Shown here in pieces: positions 1-8,188 of a stretch of DNA of 23,419 nucleotides (positions are counted from its first letter, which is position 1; the number at the start of each line of letters is the position of its first letter). The DNA is from JBAXTU01 sp037130015 (GTDB lineage: Bacteria > Patescibacteriota > Patescibacteriia > 2-01-FULL-39-33), in the NCBI GenBank assembly GCA_037130015.1, contig JBAXTU010000014.1, positions 1-23,419 of the forward strand. The letters run 5' to 3'. The notes under the pieces were generated by a model. The model saw only the letters and a program-made list of their open reading frames with translations, was not told the DNA's origin and did not search any database. The position numbers were made by a program, and so were the translations under genes.

Positions 1-1
1 G

Positions 2-2305
2 TCTATTTCCACTACCACCTCAGGTGTCACTTACAATTGGACTAATCCTGGCTATATCTCTTCATACAATGAAACAGATCCTGTTTGGCTGGCCGCTTCA
101 ACTTCGTATGCCAAATTGTCTCTGGACAACACCTTTGCCGGACAAAATATTTTTAGTGCGACAACATCATTAGCTTATGGTTCTAAAATTGGGGAAAGTT
201 CATCTTATTTAAGTGTCTCCAAAATTACTATCCCTTCTGGAATTTTAGCGGGTACAGAAATGCCTATGATTTCAAGTAAGGCTAATATTGTTTATGACGG
301 AGCTCCTCCTGTTACTGGTGATATGGCTGTGGCGCTATTTGATAGTGCGAGTATTATTGAAAATAATGGTAATAATCCACAATTAAATTTGTCGTCGGCT
401 GATATAAGTAAGACTGGTTCATTGGTTTTTGACTTAAATTCATCAGCCTTAAATTTTAGTGGCGGGTCAGTTTATAATTTTGATAATAATATCCATGTAA
501 CCGGAACTTTGGCTGTCACTGGTAATGTGACTGGTGCTAATTTAAGCGTGAGTGACTGGAACTCAGCTTACACCATCGTTAATTCCTCCTCTACTAAATG
601 GGATCAAATCTATTTAACTGTCACTTCTACTATGGCCAATTGGAATACCGCTTATGGTTGGGCTAACACTGGCCATACAAATTGGGACACGGCTTACTCT
701 TGGGGCAATTGGAAAGCAGGCATCACGGCTTCCAACCCAATCACTTACAACAATACTACTGGCGCTATTGGCTGGACCAATTCTAATAATTATCTCGCCT
801 CAACTGCCTTTAATTTCTCAGGCACAGGACTGTCTATTTCTACTACCACTTCAGGCGTCACTTACACTTGGACTAATCCTGGTTATATTTCTTCATATAC
901 TGAAACAGATCCAGTCTTCATGGCTGCTTCAAACTCACTGCCATATCTTGCATCTTTTACAGAATCAGATCCAATTTGGCTGGCTGCCTCAACCTCGTAT
1001 GCTAAATTATCATTAAATAATACTTTTAGTGGACAAAATACATTTAGTGCGACCACGACTTTGGCCACTACTACCATGGCTTTTGATAGTTTTATTGGAA
1101 ATACTACTGATGGGTATTTTTCAGTTTCTAATCAATATATTGGGACATTTCTGGCTGGCACTTTTCCAGGGCAGACAGAAGATCTTGTTAATTATCTTCC
1201 AATAATTAAATTTTCCAGTCCTAATTTGCTTGGTGGTGGAATGCCTAAAACAGGAGGAATTAGTAATGGCTTATATATTATTGAAGATAGTAGTTTAAAT
1301 ACTAATCCAATCTTAACTCTTTCTGCCGCTTATGTTACTGACGGATCTGCCAATATTGAATATGTAACTTCAACCGGAAATTTGAGTTTTAATAGCGCTT
1401 CCGGAGGATACACCTTTGATGGTACGGTTTATACTGCCGACGGCACAGTCCAAACATCCGATATTCGCCTCAAAGAAAATATTACTGATTTAAGTTATGG
1501 TTTGGATCAAATTTTGGCTTTGCATCCAGTCACTTATACTTGGAAGAAAAATCCTAGTGATGGTCTTAGGGTTGGTTTGATTGCTCAAGAAGTACAATCA
1601 ATTATTCCAGAAGCTGTGGCTGTCAGCAAGGATGCCAATCAGACTTTGGGCTTAAATTATAGTGTCTTTGTTCCAGTTTTAATTAAAGCTGTCCAACAAC
1701 AACAAACTGAAATTAATAATTTATCGGTTGGACTTTCAACTCCATCCACCAGCACTTTAGCTGTCACACAATCAGCTACTTTTTATGGCACTATCACGGT
1801 CAAAGGTGAAGCTGGTTTTGAAAGCAAAGTAGTGTTTAAGGATCATGTGTATTTTGACGCAGACTCTGCCGGCACGGCCAAGATTTTAGCTGGTGCCACT
1901 TCAACCCAAATAATTTTTAATAAACCATATGAAGTGACGCCGATTATTAATGTGACACCAAAAGCTAATATTAATGGACATAATTATTGGGTGACGAATG
2001 AAACTAAGGAAGGATTTGTTATTGCCATTGATCCTACCATGAGCAGTGATATTGAATTTAATTGGCAAGCTGTGGCCGTGCAAGGTGAGAATAATAATCA
2101 AAATACTGATCAAGATATTGTACCAAATGACCAACCTGCTAGCCCGCCACCATCAGAGCCTGATAATTCTTCTTCAACTCCGGACAACACCGAACCGCCA
2201 GCTTCTTCAACTCCTGATATAATTAAACCTCCGGCATCATCAGAAGTCCCGACTTCCACGGTAGAGGAAATACCTATAATTGAAAGTTCTAGTACGCCAC
2301 AATAA
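2..2305 (+). CDS. Partial giant surface/tail-fibre-like protein with internal S74 peptidase-chaperone domain
   Basis: The reading frame is open from the first bases of the window, so this is the C-terminal part of a longer protein; the TTG at 116 is only an internal codon. An N-terminal stretch carries beta-rich low-complexity sequence and W-(N/D)-x-A-Y repeats (about 556-720), a style common in phage tail fibres. A block at 1-160 recurs, diverged, at about 832-1058 (S-T-T-T-S-G-V-T-Y, then T-D-P and W-L-A-A-S-T-S-Y-A-K). An S74 intramolecular chaperone domain starts at Ser (codon 1457) in T-S-D-I-R-L-K-E-N-I, with the Ser and Lys (codon 1472) of the known autocleavage dyad. It runs to about 1720 and ends in a Q-rich helix. 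About 190 more residues follow, ending in a Pro/Ser/Thr-rich tail. Family knowledge: S74 domains trimerise fibres and cut themselves off. Attachment to a host or neighbour cell is inference. Confidence 0.8.
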   Translation, partial: SISTTTSGVTYNWTNPGYISSYNETDPVWLAASTSYAKLSLDNTFAGQNIFSATTSLAYGSKIGESSSYLSVSKITIPSGILAGTEMPMISSKANIVYDGAPPVTGDMAVALFDSASIIENNGNNPQLNLSSADISKTGSLVFDLNSSALNFSGGSVYNFDNNIHVTGTLAVTGNVTGANLSVSDWNSAYTIVNSSSTKWDQIYLTVTSTMANWNTAYGWANTGHTNWDTAYSWGNWKAGITASNPITYNNTTGAIGWTNSNNYLASTAFNFSGTGLSISTTTSGVTYTWTNPGYISSYTETDPVFMAASNSLPYLASFTESDPIWLAASTSYAKLSLNNTFSGQNTFSATTTLATTTMAFDSFIGNTTDGYFSVSNQYIGTFLAGTFPGQTEDLVNYLPIIKFSSPNLLGGGMPKTGGISNGLYIIEDSSLNTNPILTLSAAYVTDGSANIEYVTSTGNLSFNSASGGYTFDGTVYTADGTVQTSDIRLKENITDLSYGLDQILALHPVTYTWKKNPSDGLRVGLIAQEVQSIIPEAVAVSKDANQTLGLNYSVFVPVLIKAVQQQQTEINNLSVGLSTPSTSTLAVTQSATFYGTITVKGEAGFESKVVFKDHVYFDADSAGTAKILAGATSTQIIFNKPYEVTPIINVTPKANINGHNYWVTNETKEGFVIAIDPTMSSDIEFNWQAVAVQGENNNQNTDQDIVPNDQPASPPPSEPDNSSSTPDNTEPPASSTPDIIKPPASSEVPTSTVEEIPIIESSSTPQ
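829..1060 (+). repeat. Second copy of an internal coding repeat (first copy 1-160)
   Basis: The protein block reading I-S-T-T-T-S-G-V-T-Y ... N-P-G-Y-I-S-S-Y ... T-D-P ... A-K-L-S-L-(D/N)-N-T-F ... G-Q-N occurs at 1-160 and again here. The second copy has an extra insert of about 20 residues (a second T/S-D-P unit). The bases are also largely conserved between copies, so the duplication is recent or kept uniform. More copies probably lie upstream of the window. Confidence 0.75.
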
Positions 2306-2334
2306 TTTTTGCTATTTTATTGACTTTTGATTTA

Positions 2335-2343
2335 TGGTATAAT
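2335..2343 (+). promoter_or_regulatory. Extended -10 promoter for the arginine decarboxylase operon
   Basis: TGG then TATAAT at 2338-2343 forms a perfect extended -10. No good -35 sits at 16-18 bases; the TTGACT at 2320-2325 is too close (12 bases). A start near 2350 would give a leader of about 28 bases without a Shine-Dalgarno sequence. Confidence 0.6.
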
Positions 2344-2377
2344 ATCAGCTAATAACTCATAACACACAAACAAAGAA

Positions 2378-2923
2378 ATGATCCCTAAAAAAGTTTTTTT
2401 TGTCAGTGGCGTTGGTGTTCACAAAGACAAATTAGCCTCGTTTGAAAGCGCGCTTCGCCAAGCAGGTATTGAAAAATGCAATTTAGTTTATGTTTCCAGT
2501 ATTTATCCGCCGAGATGCAAGATACTTAGCAAAGAAAAAGGCTTAAAAGAATTATCGCCAGGACAAATAACTTTTTGTGTCATGGCTAGAATGGAGACTG
2601 ACGAGCCAAATCGTTTGATGTCAGCAGCTATTGGGCTAGCTGTACCAAATGATACTAATCATCATGGTTATTTATCAGAGCATCATTCTTATGGCGAGAG
2701 CAGTCGCAAAGCCGGTGAATATGCCGAAGATTTAGCCGCCACCATGCTCGCAACCACTTTGGGATTAAAATTTGATCCTAATGAAGACTGGGATGAACGC
2801 AAACAAATTTATAAAGCTAGTGGTAATATTATCAAGACTACTCATTTGTGCCAGTCGGCTGAAGGCAATAAAGACGGATTATGGACTACGGTTATTTCAG
2901 CAGCCGTGTTTATTTTGGAATAG
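2378..2923 (+). CDS. pdaD: Pyruvoyl-dependent arginine decarboxylase
   Basis: Predicted to convert arginine to agmatine and CO2 (EC 4.1.1.19) in the cytosol. The 181-residue length fits the archaeal/chlamydial pyruvoyl family. The self-processing site is clear: V-S-S-I-Y-P-P at residues 39-45, where family knowledge says the chain is cut between Ser40 and Ser41, and Ser41 becomes the pyruvoyl group. Other family blocks are G-V-G-V-H-K-D-K near the start, S-P-G-Q around residue 61, and the H-H-G-Y-L-S-E-H-H region near residues 90-100. It has its own extended -10 promoter and is followed after 24 bases by the SIMPL gene. No agmatinase or arginine transporter is in the window, so the fate of agmatine (polyamines, acid resistance, export) is unknown. 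Stop is TAG. Confidence 0.9.
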   Translation: MIPKKVFFVSGVGVHKDKLASFESALRQAGIEKCNLVYVSSIYPPRCKILSKEKGLKELSPGQITFCVMARMETDEPNRLMSAAIGLAVPNDTNHHGYLSEHHSYGESSRKAGEYAEDLAATMLATTLGLKFDPNEDWDERKQIYKASGNIIKTTHLCQSAEGNKDGLWTTVISAAVFILE

Positions 2924-2947
2924 AATTTAATTTTTAAATAAAAAAGT

Positions 2948-3736
2948 ATGGAAAATGAAAATTGCCAATGTGGCCAACATAAACATCGCGGAGGAAAAAT
3001 TATTTTAGGTATTTTGGTTTTGCTATGCATTACAGCAGTAGCTATTGTTTCTATTATTCGTGATCGTATTGTGAATATCCAACAAAATCAAATTTCGGTC
3101 ATTGGTCATGTGAAAGTACCATATCAGCCGGATATTGCTAATGTTGTTTTGGGAGTGCAGGTTGATAAGGTTGCCAAAGCCGAAGATGCTCTTAATCAAT
3201 TAAATGAAAAAGTAAACAAGATTATTATAGCAATTAAAGCAACTGGAGTTGCTGATGCGGATATTCAAACTCAAAATTATTCCTTAACTTCCCAATATGA
3301 TTACATTAATAATGTTTCTGTTTTGGGAGGTTATAGCGCTAATCAACAATTGACTATAAAAATCAGGGACATTGGAGTTGATAATAATAAAGTTAGTCAA
3401 GTCATTTCTAAGGCTACGACAGCCGGAGCTAATCAGGTTAATGGAGTTTCTTTTGATGTTTCCAATCTTCAAGACTTAAAACAGCAAGCAAGATTATTGG
3501 CCATTGCCGATGCTAGAAAAAAATCTGAAGTTATTGCTAGTGCTCTGGGTGTGAGATTGAAAGAAGTAGCTGGTTGGTGGGAAAATATTATTCAATCGCC
3601 GGATACTAATCAGTCTTATCCTTATGCTGATGGTAAAGGCGGTATGGGTGGTGGAGCTAGTAGTGCCGTGCCGACAATTCCTAGTGGCGGACAGGAAATT
3701 ATCACTGAAGTAAATATTAATTATATTATCAAATAA
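2948..3736 (+). CDS. Membrane-anchored SIMPL (DUF541) domain protein
   Basis: 262 residues. The N-terminus has a short Cys/His-rich cytosolic leader (C-Q-C-G-Q-H-K-H), then one hydrophobic segment at about 18-38, so the rest is probably outside the membrane. Residues about 48-262 show the SIMPL/DUF541 pattern: I-S-V-I-G-H-V-K-V-P, repeated A-x-D-I-Q-T-Q-N-Y-S, a G-G-Y-S-A-N-Q-Q block, and A-x-x-D-A-R-K-K-S-E near residue 190. A Gly-rich loop (G-G-M-G-G-G) lies near 235. The family's biochemical role is unresolved; BP26 and YggE relatives are periplasmic and form oligomers. It is 24 bases from the upstream gene and 15 bases from the downstream one, with no promoter or terminator between, so the three genes are probably one transcript. 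Confidence 0.8.
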   Translation: MENENCQCGQHKHRGGKIILGILVLLCITAVAIVSIIRDRIVNIQQNQISVIGHVKVPYQPDIANVVLGVQVDKVAKAEDALNQLNEKVNKIIIAIKATGVADADIQTQNYSLTSQYDYINNVSVLGGYSANQQLTIKIRDIGVDNNKVSQVISKATTAGANQVNGVSFDVSNLQDLKQQARLLAIADARKKSEVIASALGVRLKEVAGWWENIIQSPDTNQSYPYADGKGGMGGGASSAVPTIPSGGQEIITEVNINYIIK

Positions 3737-3751
3737 ATAAATTAAAACAAT

Positions 3752-4645
3752 ATGATTTGCTTCAATTGTAAAAAGCAGGTGCCGGACAATGCACAAACCT
3801 GTCCTAGTTGCGGAGCGCCGTTAGTTCACCAAACTCAAATTGTCAAAGAAATTGGGGTTAGGCGTTATCAGCGTTGGATTTTTTATGCTGTCATTTCTAT
3901 TATTTTTTTGGGTATGACTGGTGGCATGATAAAAATTTATACTGATTATGCTAGTGCTATCACCAAGATTAATGCAACACAAACAGCCCTAGATAAAGCT
4001 CAAGCTGATTTGACCAAGGTTCAGGGTGATTTGGGAACGGCTAGTAAAAGCTTGACTGACACGCAAGGTCAATTAAGCCAAAAACAATCCCAAATTGATC
4101 AGTTGACGCAAGCGCAACAAGGCATGGCTGACAGCCAAAAAACTTTACAGCAAAAAATAGACGAATTTACGAAAACTGTCGGCGATCAAACCACTCAATT
4201 GCAAAAATATCAACAGTTTAATTTGGATTTGGGTCCGGCTAATGCCGCTGTTTATAGCGAACTTTTGGGACTGAGCACTAAAATGTCCAATGCTGATCTT
4301 TTAAAAATACAAGTGGCTGATTATAATTTTGTTGGCACTGATACGGACAAAGATGGTTTGCCTGATATTCTAGAAGATTCTTTTGGTTCTAATAAGAGCA
4401 ATGCCAATACTAATGGTGACATGAAATATACTGACAAACAAGAAGTGATAAATGGTTATAGTCCAGTGACGATTGGCAAAAAATTGCCTTTGGATATTAA
4501 TTTTGCCAATGCCAACAAAGGAAAATTTTTAATTCAATCTGAAAGCAAGGGCCAGGTCTGGTATGTGAGTCCAGTCAATGGCAAACGTTATTTCTTTGGT
4601 GTGCCAACTGATGCTATTAATGCTATTAAGAAATTAGGATTATAA
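3752..4645 (+). CDS. Zinc-ribbon / transmembrane / coiled-coil protein with Ca-binding-like loop and C-terminal WYV-GKRY module
   Basis: 297 residues with a clear domain order. A zinc ribbon has Cys3, Cys6, Cys17 and Cys20 (C-x2-C ... C-P-S-C-G). One membrane helix spans about 42-62. A Gln/Lys/Thr-rich coiled coil runs about 68-155. A D-T-D-K-D-G-L-P-D loop at 196-205, with a second Asn/Asp loop to about 223, resembles thrombospondin type-3 or EF-hand-like calcium repeats. A C-terminal module (about 257-297) reads G-K-F-L-I ... V-W-Y-V-S-P-V-N-G-K-R-Y-F-F-G, ending I-K-K-L-G-L. The last module recurs twice in the carboxypeptidase-like protein at 17579. Topology suggests a cytosolic zinc ribbon and an extracellular stalk and tip. 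I do not recognise a named family for the whole protein; function unknown. Confidence 0.75.
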   Translation: MICFNCKKQVPDNAQTCPSCGAPLVHQTQIVKEIGVRRYQRWIFYAVISIIFLGMTGGMIKIYTDYASAITKINATQTALDKAQADLTKVQGDLGTASKSLTDTQGQLSQKQSQIDQLTQAQQGMADSQKTLQQKIDEFTKTVGDQTTQLQKYQQFNLDLGPANAAVYSELLGLSTKMSNADLLKIQVADYNFVGTDTDKDGLPDILEDSFGSNKSNANTNGDMKYTDKQEVINGYSPVTIGKKLPLDINFANANKGKFLIQSESKGQVWYVSPVNGKRYFFGVPTDAINAIKKLGL

Positions 4646-4664
4646 AAAAAATATTTTTCTAAAG

Positions 4665-4701
4665 AAGCAAAAAAAGCCGGCAAAACGGCTTTTTTGCTTT
4701 T
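4665..4701 (+). terminator. Rho-independent terminator after the decarboxylase operon
   Basis: The GCCG at 4676-4679 pairs with CGGC at 4686-4689. Flanking A-run/T-run and GC/GC pairs extend the stem, with one bulged A. It ends in TTTT at 4698-4701. The dnaG -35 overlaps its 3' side. Confidence 0.8.
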
Positions 4702-4722
4702 GAGCCAGTCTTGTTTTATAAT
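4694..4722 (+). promoter_or_regulatory. Promoter for dnaG-rpoD
   Basis: TTGCTT at 4694-4699, a 17-base spacer, and a perfect TATAAT at 4717-4722. The predicted start near 4729 leaves a leader of about 20 bases. The -35 lies inside the 3' arm of the preceding terminator. Confidence 0.65.
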
Positions 4723-4748
4723 GAAGTCAACTAATAGTTAGTTTATAC

Positions 4749-6572
4749 ATGTCTAGGGAAATAGAAGAAATTAAAGCCAAATTGGATATCGCCGATATTA
4801 TCGGCGGTTATTTGCGTTTGACGCCTGCCGGAGTGAATTTTAAGGCTAATTGCCCGTTCCATAATGAAAAAACTCCGTCTTTTATGGTGAACAAGTCCAA
4901 ACAGTTGTGGCGTTGTTTTGGTTGTAATGAAGGTGGTGATATTTTTGAATTTGTGATGAAAATTGAAAATTTGGATTTTGCCGAAGCTCTAAAAATGTTA
5001 GCGCAAAAAGCCGGTGTGCAATTATCCCGCAGTGAACCAGGCATGGACAGTCAAAAAAATCGTTTGTTTTCTTTGTGTAATTTGTCTGCCAGATATTGGC
5101 ATCAGGTACTGCTCAAATCATCACAAGCTGAAACAGCCAGAAATTATTTGCAAACGAGGGGATTATCATCAGATGCTATTGATGATTTTTGTATTGGCTA
5201 CAGCATGGATTCTTGGGATGATCTGATAAATTTTTTGCGCAAGAAAGGTTTTACAGATAATGAAATTTTTTTGGCAGGGTTGTCGGTCAAAAAGGAAAGA
5301 GGTAATGGTTTTTATGATCGTTTTCGCGGACGCATTATGTTTCCGATTTATGATTTGTCAGGCAGAATAGTCGGTTTTGGGGGTCGGACTATGAAAGCTG
5401 ACGAGTTGGCCAAATATATAAACACTTCGCAGACTGCTATTTATAATAAAAGTTTGATTTTGTATGGACTGAATTTTGCTAAAGATCAAATTAAAAAACA
5501 GGATGCTTGTATTTTGGTTGAAGGTTATATGGACGTTATTCCTTCACATCAGGCTGGTGTTAAAAATGTGGTGTCTATTTCCGGCACAGCGCTCACCATT
5601 GAACAAATAAAAATTTTAAAAAGATATTCTAATAATTTGTTATTATCACTGGACATGGATACGGCCGGACAAATGGCTGCCAGTCGCAGTATTGATTTGG
5701 CACTGGAAAATGAAATGAATGTCAAAGTGATCACGCTTGCTTTTGGCAAAGATCCGGGGGAGTGCATTAAAAATAATCCGCAAGACTGGACAGAAGCAAT
5801 CGGCAAGGCGCAAAATGTGATGGATTATTTTTTGACAAAAATTATGAGCGAGTATGATATGAATACTCAAGATGGCAGAAAATTAATTGTTAAATTTTTG
5901 CTGGAGAAAATAAATAAAATGGCCAATCCTTTGGATAAAGATTTTTGGCTCAAAAAATTGGCTCAAAAAATTTCGGTCTCAGAAAATTCTTTGCGTGAAC
6001 TCATGTCCAGGCTTAGTCCGGAAAGAAAAAGCTCGTTTGGCACGTATAAAAAAGAAAAACCGGCTTTAGTGGTTAAAAATTCCAACCGAGAAGTTTCGCT
6101 CATTAAGAGAATTTTGGAATTATCTTTGGCTTATCCGTTGCTTTTGTCAAAAGCGGTTTCGGCCATTGAAATTGACTACTTTGAGGATGAATTGGCTGGT
6201 GGGGTTTACAAAAAGTTGGTTTTGTTTTATACTAAAAACAGTAATTTGATTTCAGGCTCAACTGTGGATAACTCACAGTTTGATTTATTTGACGGCCTGA
6301 AACAATGGTTTGATGAAGCTGAAAGCGATAAAAGTCAGCTGGACCTCGTAAGTGGGGCCTTTTTCTCATCTCAAAACGTTTTGGCTGAGGAAAACGAAAA
6401 ATCCGCCAGTGCGGAGATGGCTGGAATTATCAGATTATTGAAAGACGAATATCTAAAAAGAAGAATAGAATTTTTAAAAATTGAACTTCAAAAAGCCGAA
6501 CGAGAAGCGCCAGAAAGAGTTGAAAATATTTATCATGATTTACAGGATTTAATAAGTCGTCGTCGCGATTAA
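4749..6572 (+). CDS. dnaG: DNA primase DnaG
   Basis: Makes RNA primers at the replication fork. At 607 residues it has normal length. The N-terminal CHC2 zinc finger uses Cys35, His38, Cys56 and Cys59 (C-P-F-H ... C-F-G-C). A primase core follows, then a TOPRIM fold with E-G-Y-M-D-V at 258-263 and the acidic pair in L-D-M-D-T-A-G at 301-307 (Asp302, Asp304), which bind catalytic Mg2+. A helical C-terminal region (about 440-607) fits the helicase-interaction domain, though it is poorly conserved. The ATG at 4749 begins the usual M-S-x-x-I-E-E-I-K start and has no Shine-Dalgarno. rpoD follows after 31 bases with no intervening promoter, as in the macromolecular-synthesis operon of many bacteria. 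Confidence 0.96.
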   Translation: MSREIEEIKAKLDIADIIGGYLRLTPAGVNFKANCPFHNEKTPSFMVNKSKQLWRCFGCNEGGDIFEFVMKIENLDFAEALKMLAQKAGVQLSRSEPGMDSQKNRLFSLCNLSARYWHQVLLKSSQAETARNYLQTRGLSSDAIDDFCIGYSMDSWDDLINFLRKKGFTDNEIFLAGLSVKKERGNGFYDRFRGRIMFPIYDLSGRIVGFGGRTMKADELAKYINTSQTAIYNKSLILYGLNFAKDQIKKQDACILVEGYMDVIPSHQAGVKNVVSISGTALTIEQIKILKRYSNNLLLSLDMDTAGQMAASRSIDLALENEMNVKVITLAFGKDPGECIKNNPQDWTEAIGKAQNVMDYFLTKIMSEYDMNTQDGRKLIVKFLLEKINKMANPLDKDFWLKKLAQKISVSENSLRELMSRLSPERKSSFGTYKKEKPALVVKNSNREVSLIKRILELSLAYPLLLSKAVSAIEIDYFEDELAGGVYKKLVLFYTKNSNLISGSTVDNSQFDLFDGLKQWFDEAESDKSQLDLVSGAFFSSQNVLAEENEKSASAEMAGIIRLLKDEYLKRRIEFLKIELQKAEREAPERVENIYHDLQDLISRRRD

Positions 6573-6603
6573 AATTATATTTTATTTCATTTTTATATAG
6601 CTG

Positions 6604-7908
6604 ATGCAGAAAAAAAATTCCAAGGAAAAAAAGAAAAAGCCAGTCAAAAAGGCGATCAAAAAAATCGCTGGCCACAAAAAGACATCTGTCAAAAAAATCA
6701 AAAAAACTCAGCCGAAGCATAACAGTCAACCCAAAAAAAAGACTAAGCCGGCTATTGTAAGCAGAGTCAAAAGCCAAAAAATAAAAAAAATTATTATCAA
6801 TGCTGATCAAACAGCTATTGATACTTTGATTCGCAAAGGCAGATTGCGTAATTTTGTGACTGAACAAGAAATGCTACAAGCTCTCCCAGAATTGGAAGAG
6901 TATGTTGAACGTTACGAAGAATTGTTGGAACAATTGGATAAAATGAACATTGCTATTACTGAAAGCGGAGGTTTTTTTGCCAAGCCCACGCCACCGCCAA
7001 TACCAACCAAACCAGTACTGACTAAGAGCGGTCGTGTGTCAAAAACTCGTCCACTCACCGACGCTAATGTTAATTTAGACGACATTTCAGCTGATTCTAT
7101 TCAGATGTATTTGCGAGAAATTGGTCGGGTACCGCTTTTGGATTCTGAAAGTGAAGTGGCGCTAGCCAAACGTATTGAGCGTGGAGATATTGAAGCCAAG
7201 CATAAGCTTATTAAATCAAATCTAAGGTTGGTGGTTTCTATTGCCAAAAAGTTTACTGGCAAATCATTGTCACTGCTGGATTTGATTCAAGAAGGTAATA
7301 TTGGTTTGTTTCGCGCCGTGGATAAATTTGATTATCGCAAAGGTTATAAATTTTCAACTTATGCCACTTGGTGGATCAGGCAAGCCATCACCAGATCACT
7401 CGCCGATCAATCTCGCACTATTCGCATACCAGTGCATATGGTGGAAAATATCAACAAGTTTCAGCAAGTTGAGCGTCGTTTGGTGCAGGATTTGGGACGC
7501 GAGCCCATGCCAGAGGAAATTGCTGCTGAAATGGGCGAGGACTTGGATAAAATTAATCATATTATTAAAATTTCCCAAGAGACTATATCACTTGGCACAC
7601 CAGTTGGTGATGATAGTGACGATAGTATTTTGGAAGATTTTATTGAAGATCAAAAAACAGTCAGCCCTGACAGATCAGCGGCTTTGCAGATACTTCGCGA
7701 CTATGTGAAGCAGGTTATTTCCGAGCTCACGCCCAGAGAACAAAAAGTTTTGGAAATGCGTTTTGGGCTCAAAGATGGTGTGGCGCACACACTGGAAGAA
7801 GTCGGCCAAGAGTTTGATGTCACTCGTGAGCGTATTCGCCAAATAGAAGCCAAGGCTCTGGAGAAGATTGAAAAAATTAAAGGCGTGGAAAAATTGAGGG
7901 ATTTTTAA
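6604..7908 (+). CDS. rpoD: Primary sigma factor RpoD (sigma-70)
   Basis: Housekeeping sigma subunit of RNA polymerase, 434 residues. Order: an extremely Lys-rich tail (1-63); a region 1.1-like helical part (63-120); region 1.2 (163-195, D-S-I-Q-M-Y-L-R-E-I-G); region 2 (198-268, with G-L-F-R-A-V-D-K-F-D and Y-A-T-W-W-I-R-Q-A-I for -10 melting); region 3 (about 275-355); and region 4 with the helix-turn-helix (372-430, L-E-E-V-G ... T-R-E-R-I-R-Q-I-E). The R-I-P-V-H-M-V-E stretch keeps His278 and Glu281, aligned with E. coli His455 and Glu458, which contact the extended -10. That matches the TGn-type promoters seen in this window. The large non-conserved spacer of E. coli RpoD is absent. Cotranscribed with dnaG. 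Confidence 0.96.
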   Translation: MQKKNSKEKKKKPVKKAIKKIAGHKKTSVKKIKKTQPKHNSQPKKKTKPAIVSRVKSQKIKKIIINADQTAIDTLIRKGRLRNFVTEQEMLQALPELEEYVERYEELLEQLDKMNIAITESGGFFAKPTPPPIPTKPVLTKSGRVSKTRPLTDANVNLDDISADSIQMYLREIGRVPLLDSESEVALAKRIERGDIEAKHKLIKSNLRLVVSIAKKFTGKSLSLLDLIQEGNIGLFRAVDKFDYRKGYKFSTYATWWIRQAITRSLADQSRTIRIPVHMVENINKFQQVERRLVQDLGREPMPEEIAAEMGEDLDKINHIIKISQETISLGTPVGDDSDDSILEDFIEDQKTVSPDRSAALQILRDYVKQVISELTPREQKVLEMRFGLKDGVAHTLEEVGQEFDVTRERIRQIEAKALEKIEKIKGVEKLRDF

Positions 7909-7940
7909 TTTTTAGACATTTTTGTGCTGTTTTTGTGTTC

Positions 7941-7972
7941 TTGACTGGCACTGATTTTTTTGCTAATATAAT
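7941..7972 (+). promoter_or_regulatory. Promoter for the structured RNA / tRNA-Asn unit
   Basis: TTGACT at 7941-7946. A -10 is either TAATAT at 7964-7969 (17-base spacer) or TATAAT at 7967-7972 (20-base spacer). It lies just after rpoD and before the RNA genes, so these have their own transcription start at about 7976-7980. Confidence 0.6.
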
Positions 7973-7984
7973 TAAGTCATTTTT

Positions 7985-8188
7985 AACGAGTTTTGAGTTC
8001 AGCGGTAGCGAAATGGGTCCGACCGAAAGGGAGGACGGGCAGAAGTGAGGCGAGGCCAGCAGGCCGAAGCCGAGACGTCGATGAATGCGACCATAAGAAG
8101 CATTCAGCGTTGCCCCGGAAGAGCAACCGGCTTTCGTGTGTTGAATAAAAAATGAGTTTAAAAACAAGTTTTGAGTTCAGCGGTAGCT
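7985..8188 (+). repeat. Direct repeat of the tRNA-Asn 5' region (7985-8009 and 8164-8188)
   Basis: The 25-base segment AAC-R-AGTTTTGAG-TTCAGCGGTAGC occurs twice, 179 bases apart, with one difference (G or A at the fourth base). The second copy is the real tRNA-Asn 5' end plus 13 bases of leader. It could mark a partial tRNA duplication or an element inserted at the tRNA 5' end. Confidence 0.85.
7998..8145 (+). ncRNA. Unidentified GC-rich structured RNA sharing segments with tRNA-Asn
   Basis: No protein frame makes sense here, and G+C is 80 of 130 bases at 8001-8130 in an AT-rich setting. I can fold it by hand as follows. An outer helix pairs 7998-8003 with 8140-8145, and 8009-8013 with 8132-8136. 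A hairpin at 8017-8036 has tandem GA/GA mismatches and a GAAA tetraloop. A helix pairs 8037-8041 with 8111-8115 and encloses two hairpins (8049-8071 and 8082-8106). The 3' side has CCGG/CCGG at 8115-8118 and 8127-8130. Bases 7985-8009 repeat, with one mismatch, the 5' flank and first 11 bases of the tRNA-Asn gene. Bases 8117-8132 repeat its D-arm/anticodon-arm bases 8193-8208, also with one mismatch. I found no match by memory to tmRNA, RNase P, SRP, 6S or common riboswitch cores. Confidence 0.5.

Noticed and set aside
6430..6867. 145-codon minus-strand frame across the dnaG-rpoD junction
   Set aside because: Its Phe/Leu richness is the antisense shadow of the Lys-rich rpoD start; both plus-strand genes are certain.
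7877..8167. Minus-strand frame of 96 codons through the structured RNA
   Set aside because: It overlaps the 3' end of rpoD and the folded GC-rich RNA, has no family features, and the visible promoter and tRNA run the other way.
7985..8188. Group I intron in a tRNA-Asn
   Set aside because: The insert of about 107 bases is too short, lies in the D-loop rather than the anticodon loop, shows no intron core elements I can recognise, and a complete uninterrupted tRNA-Asn follows.
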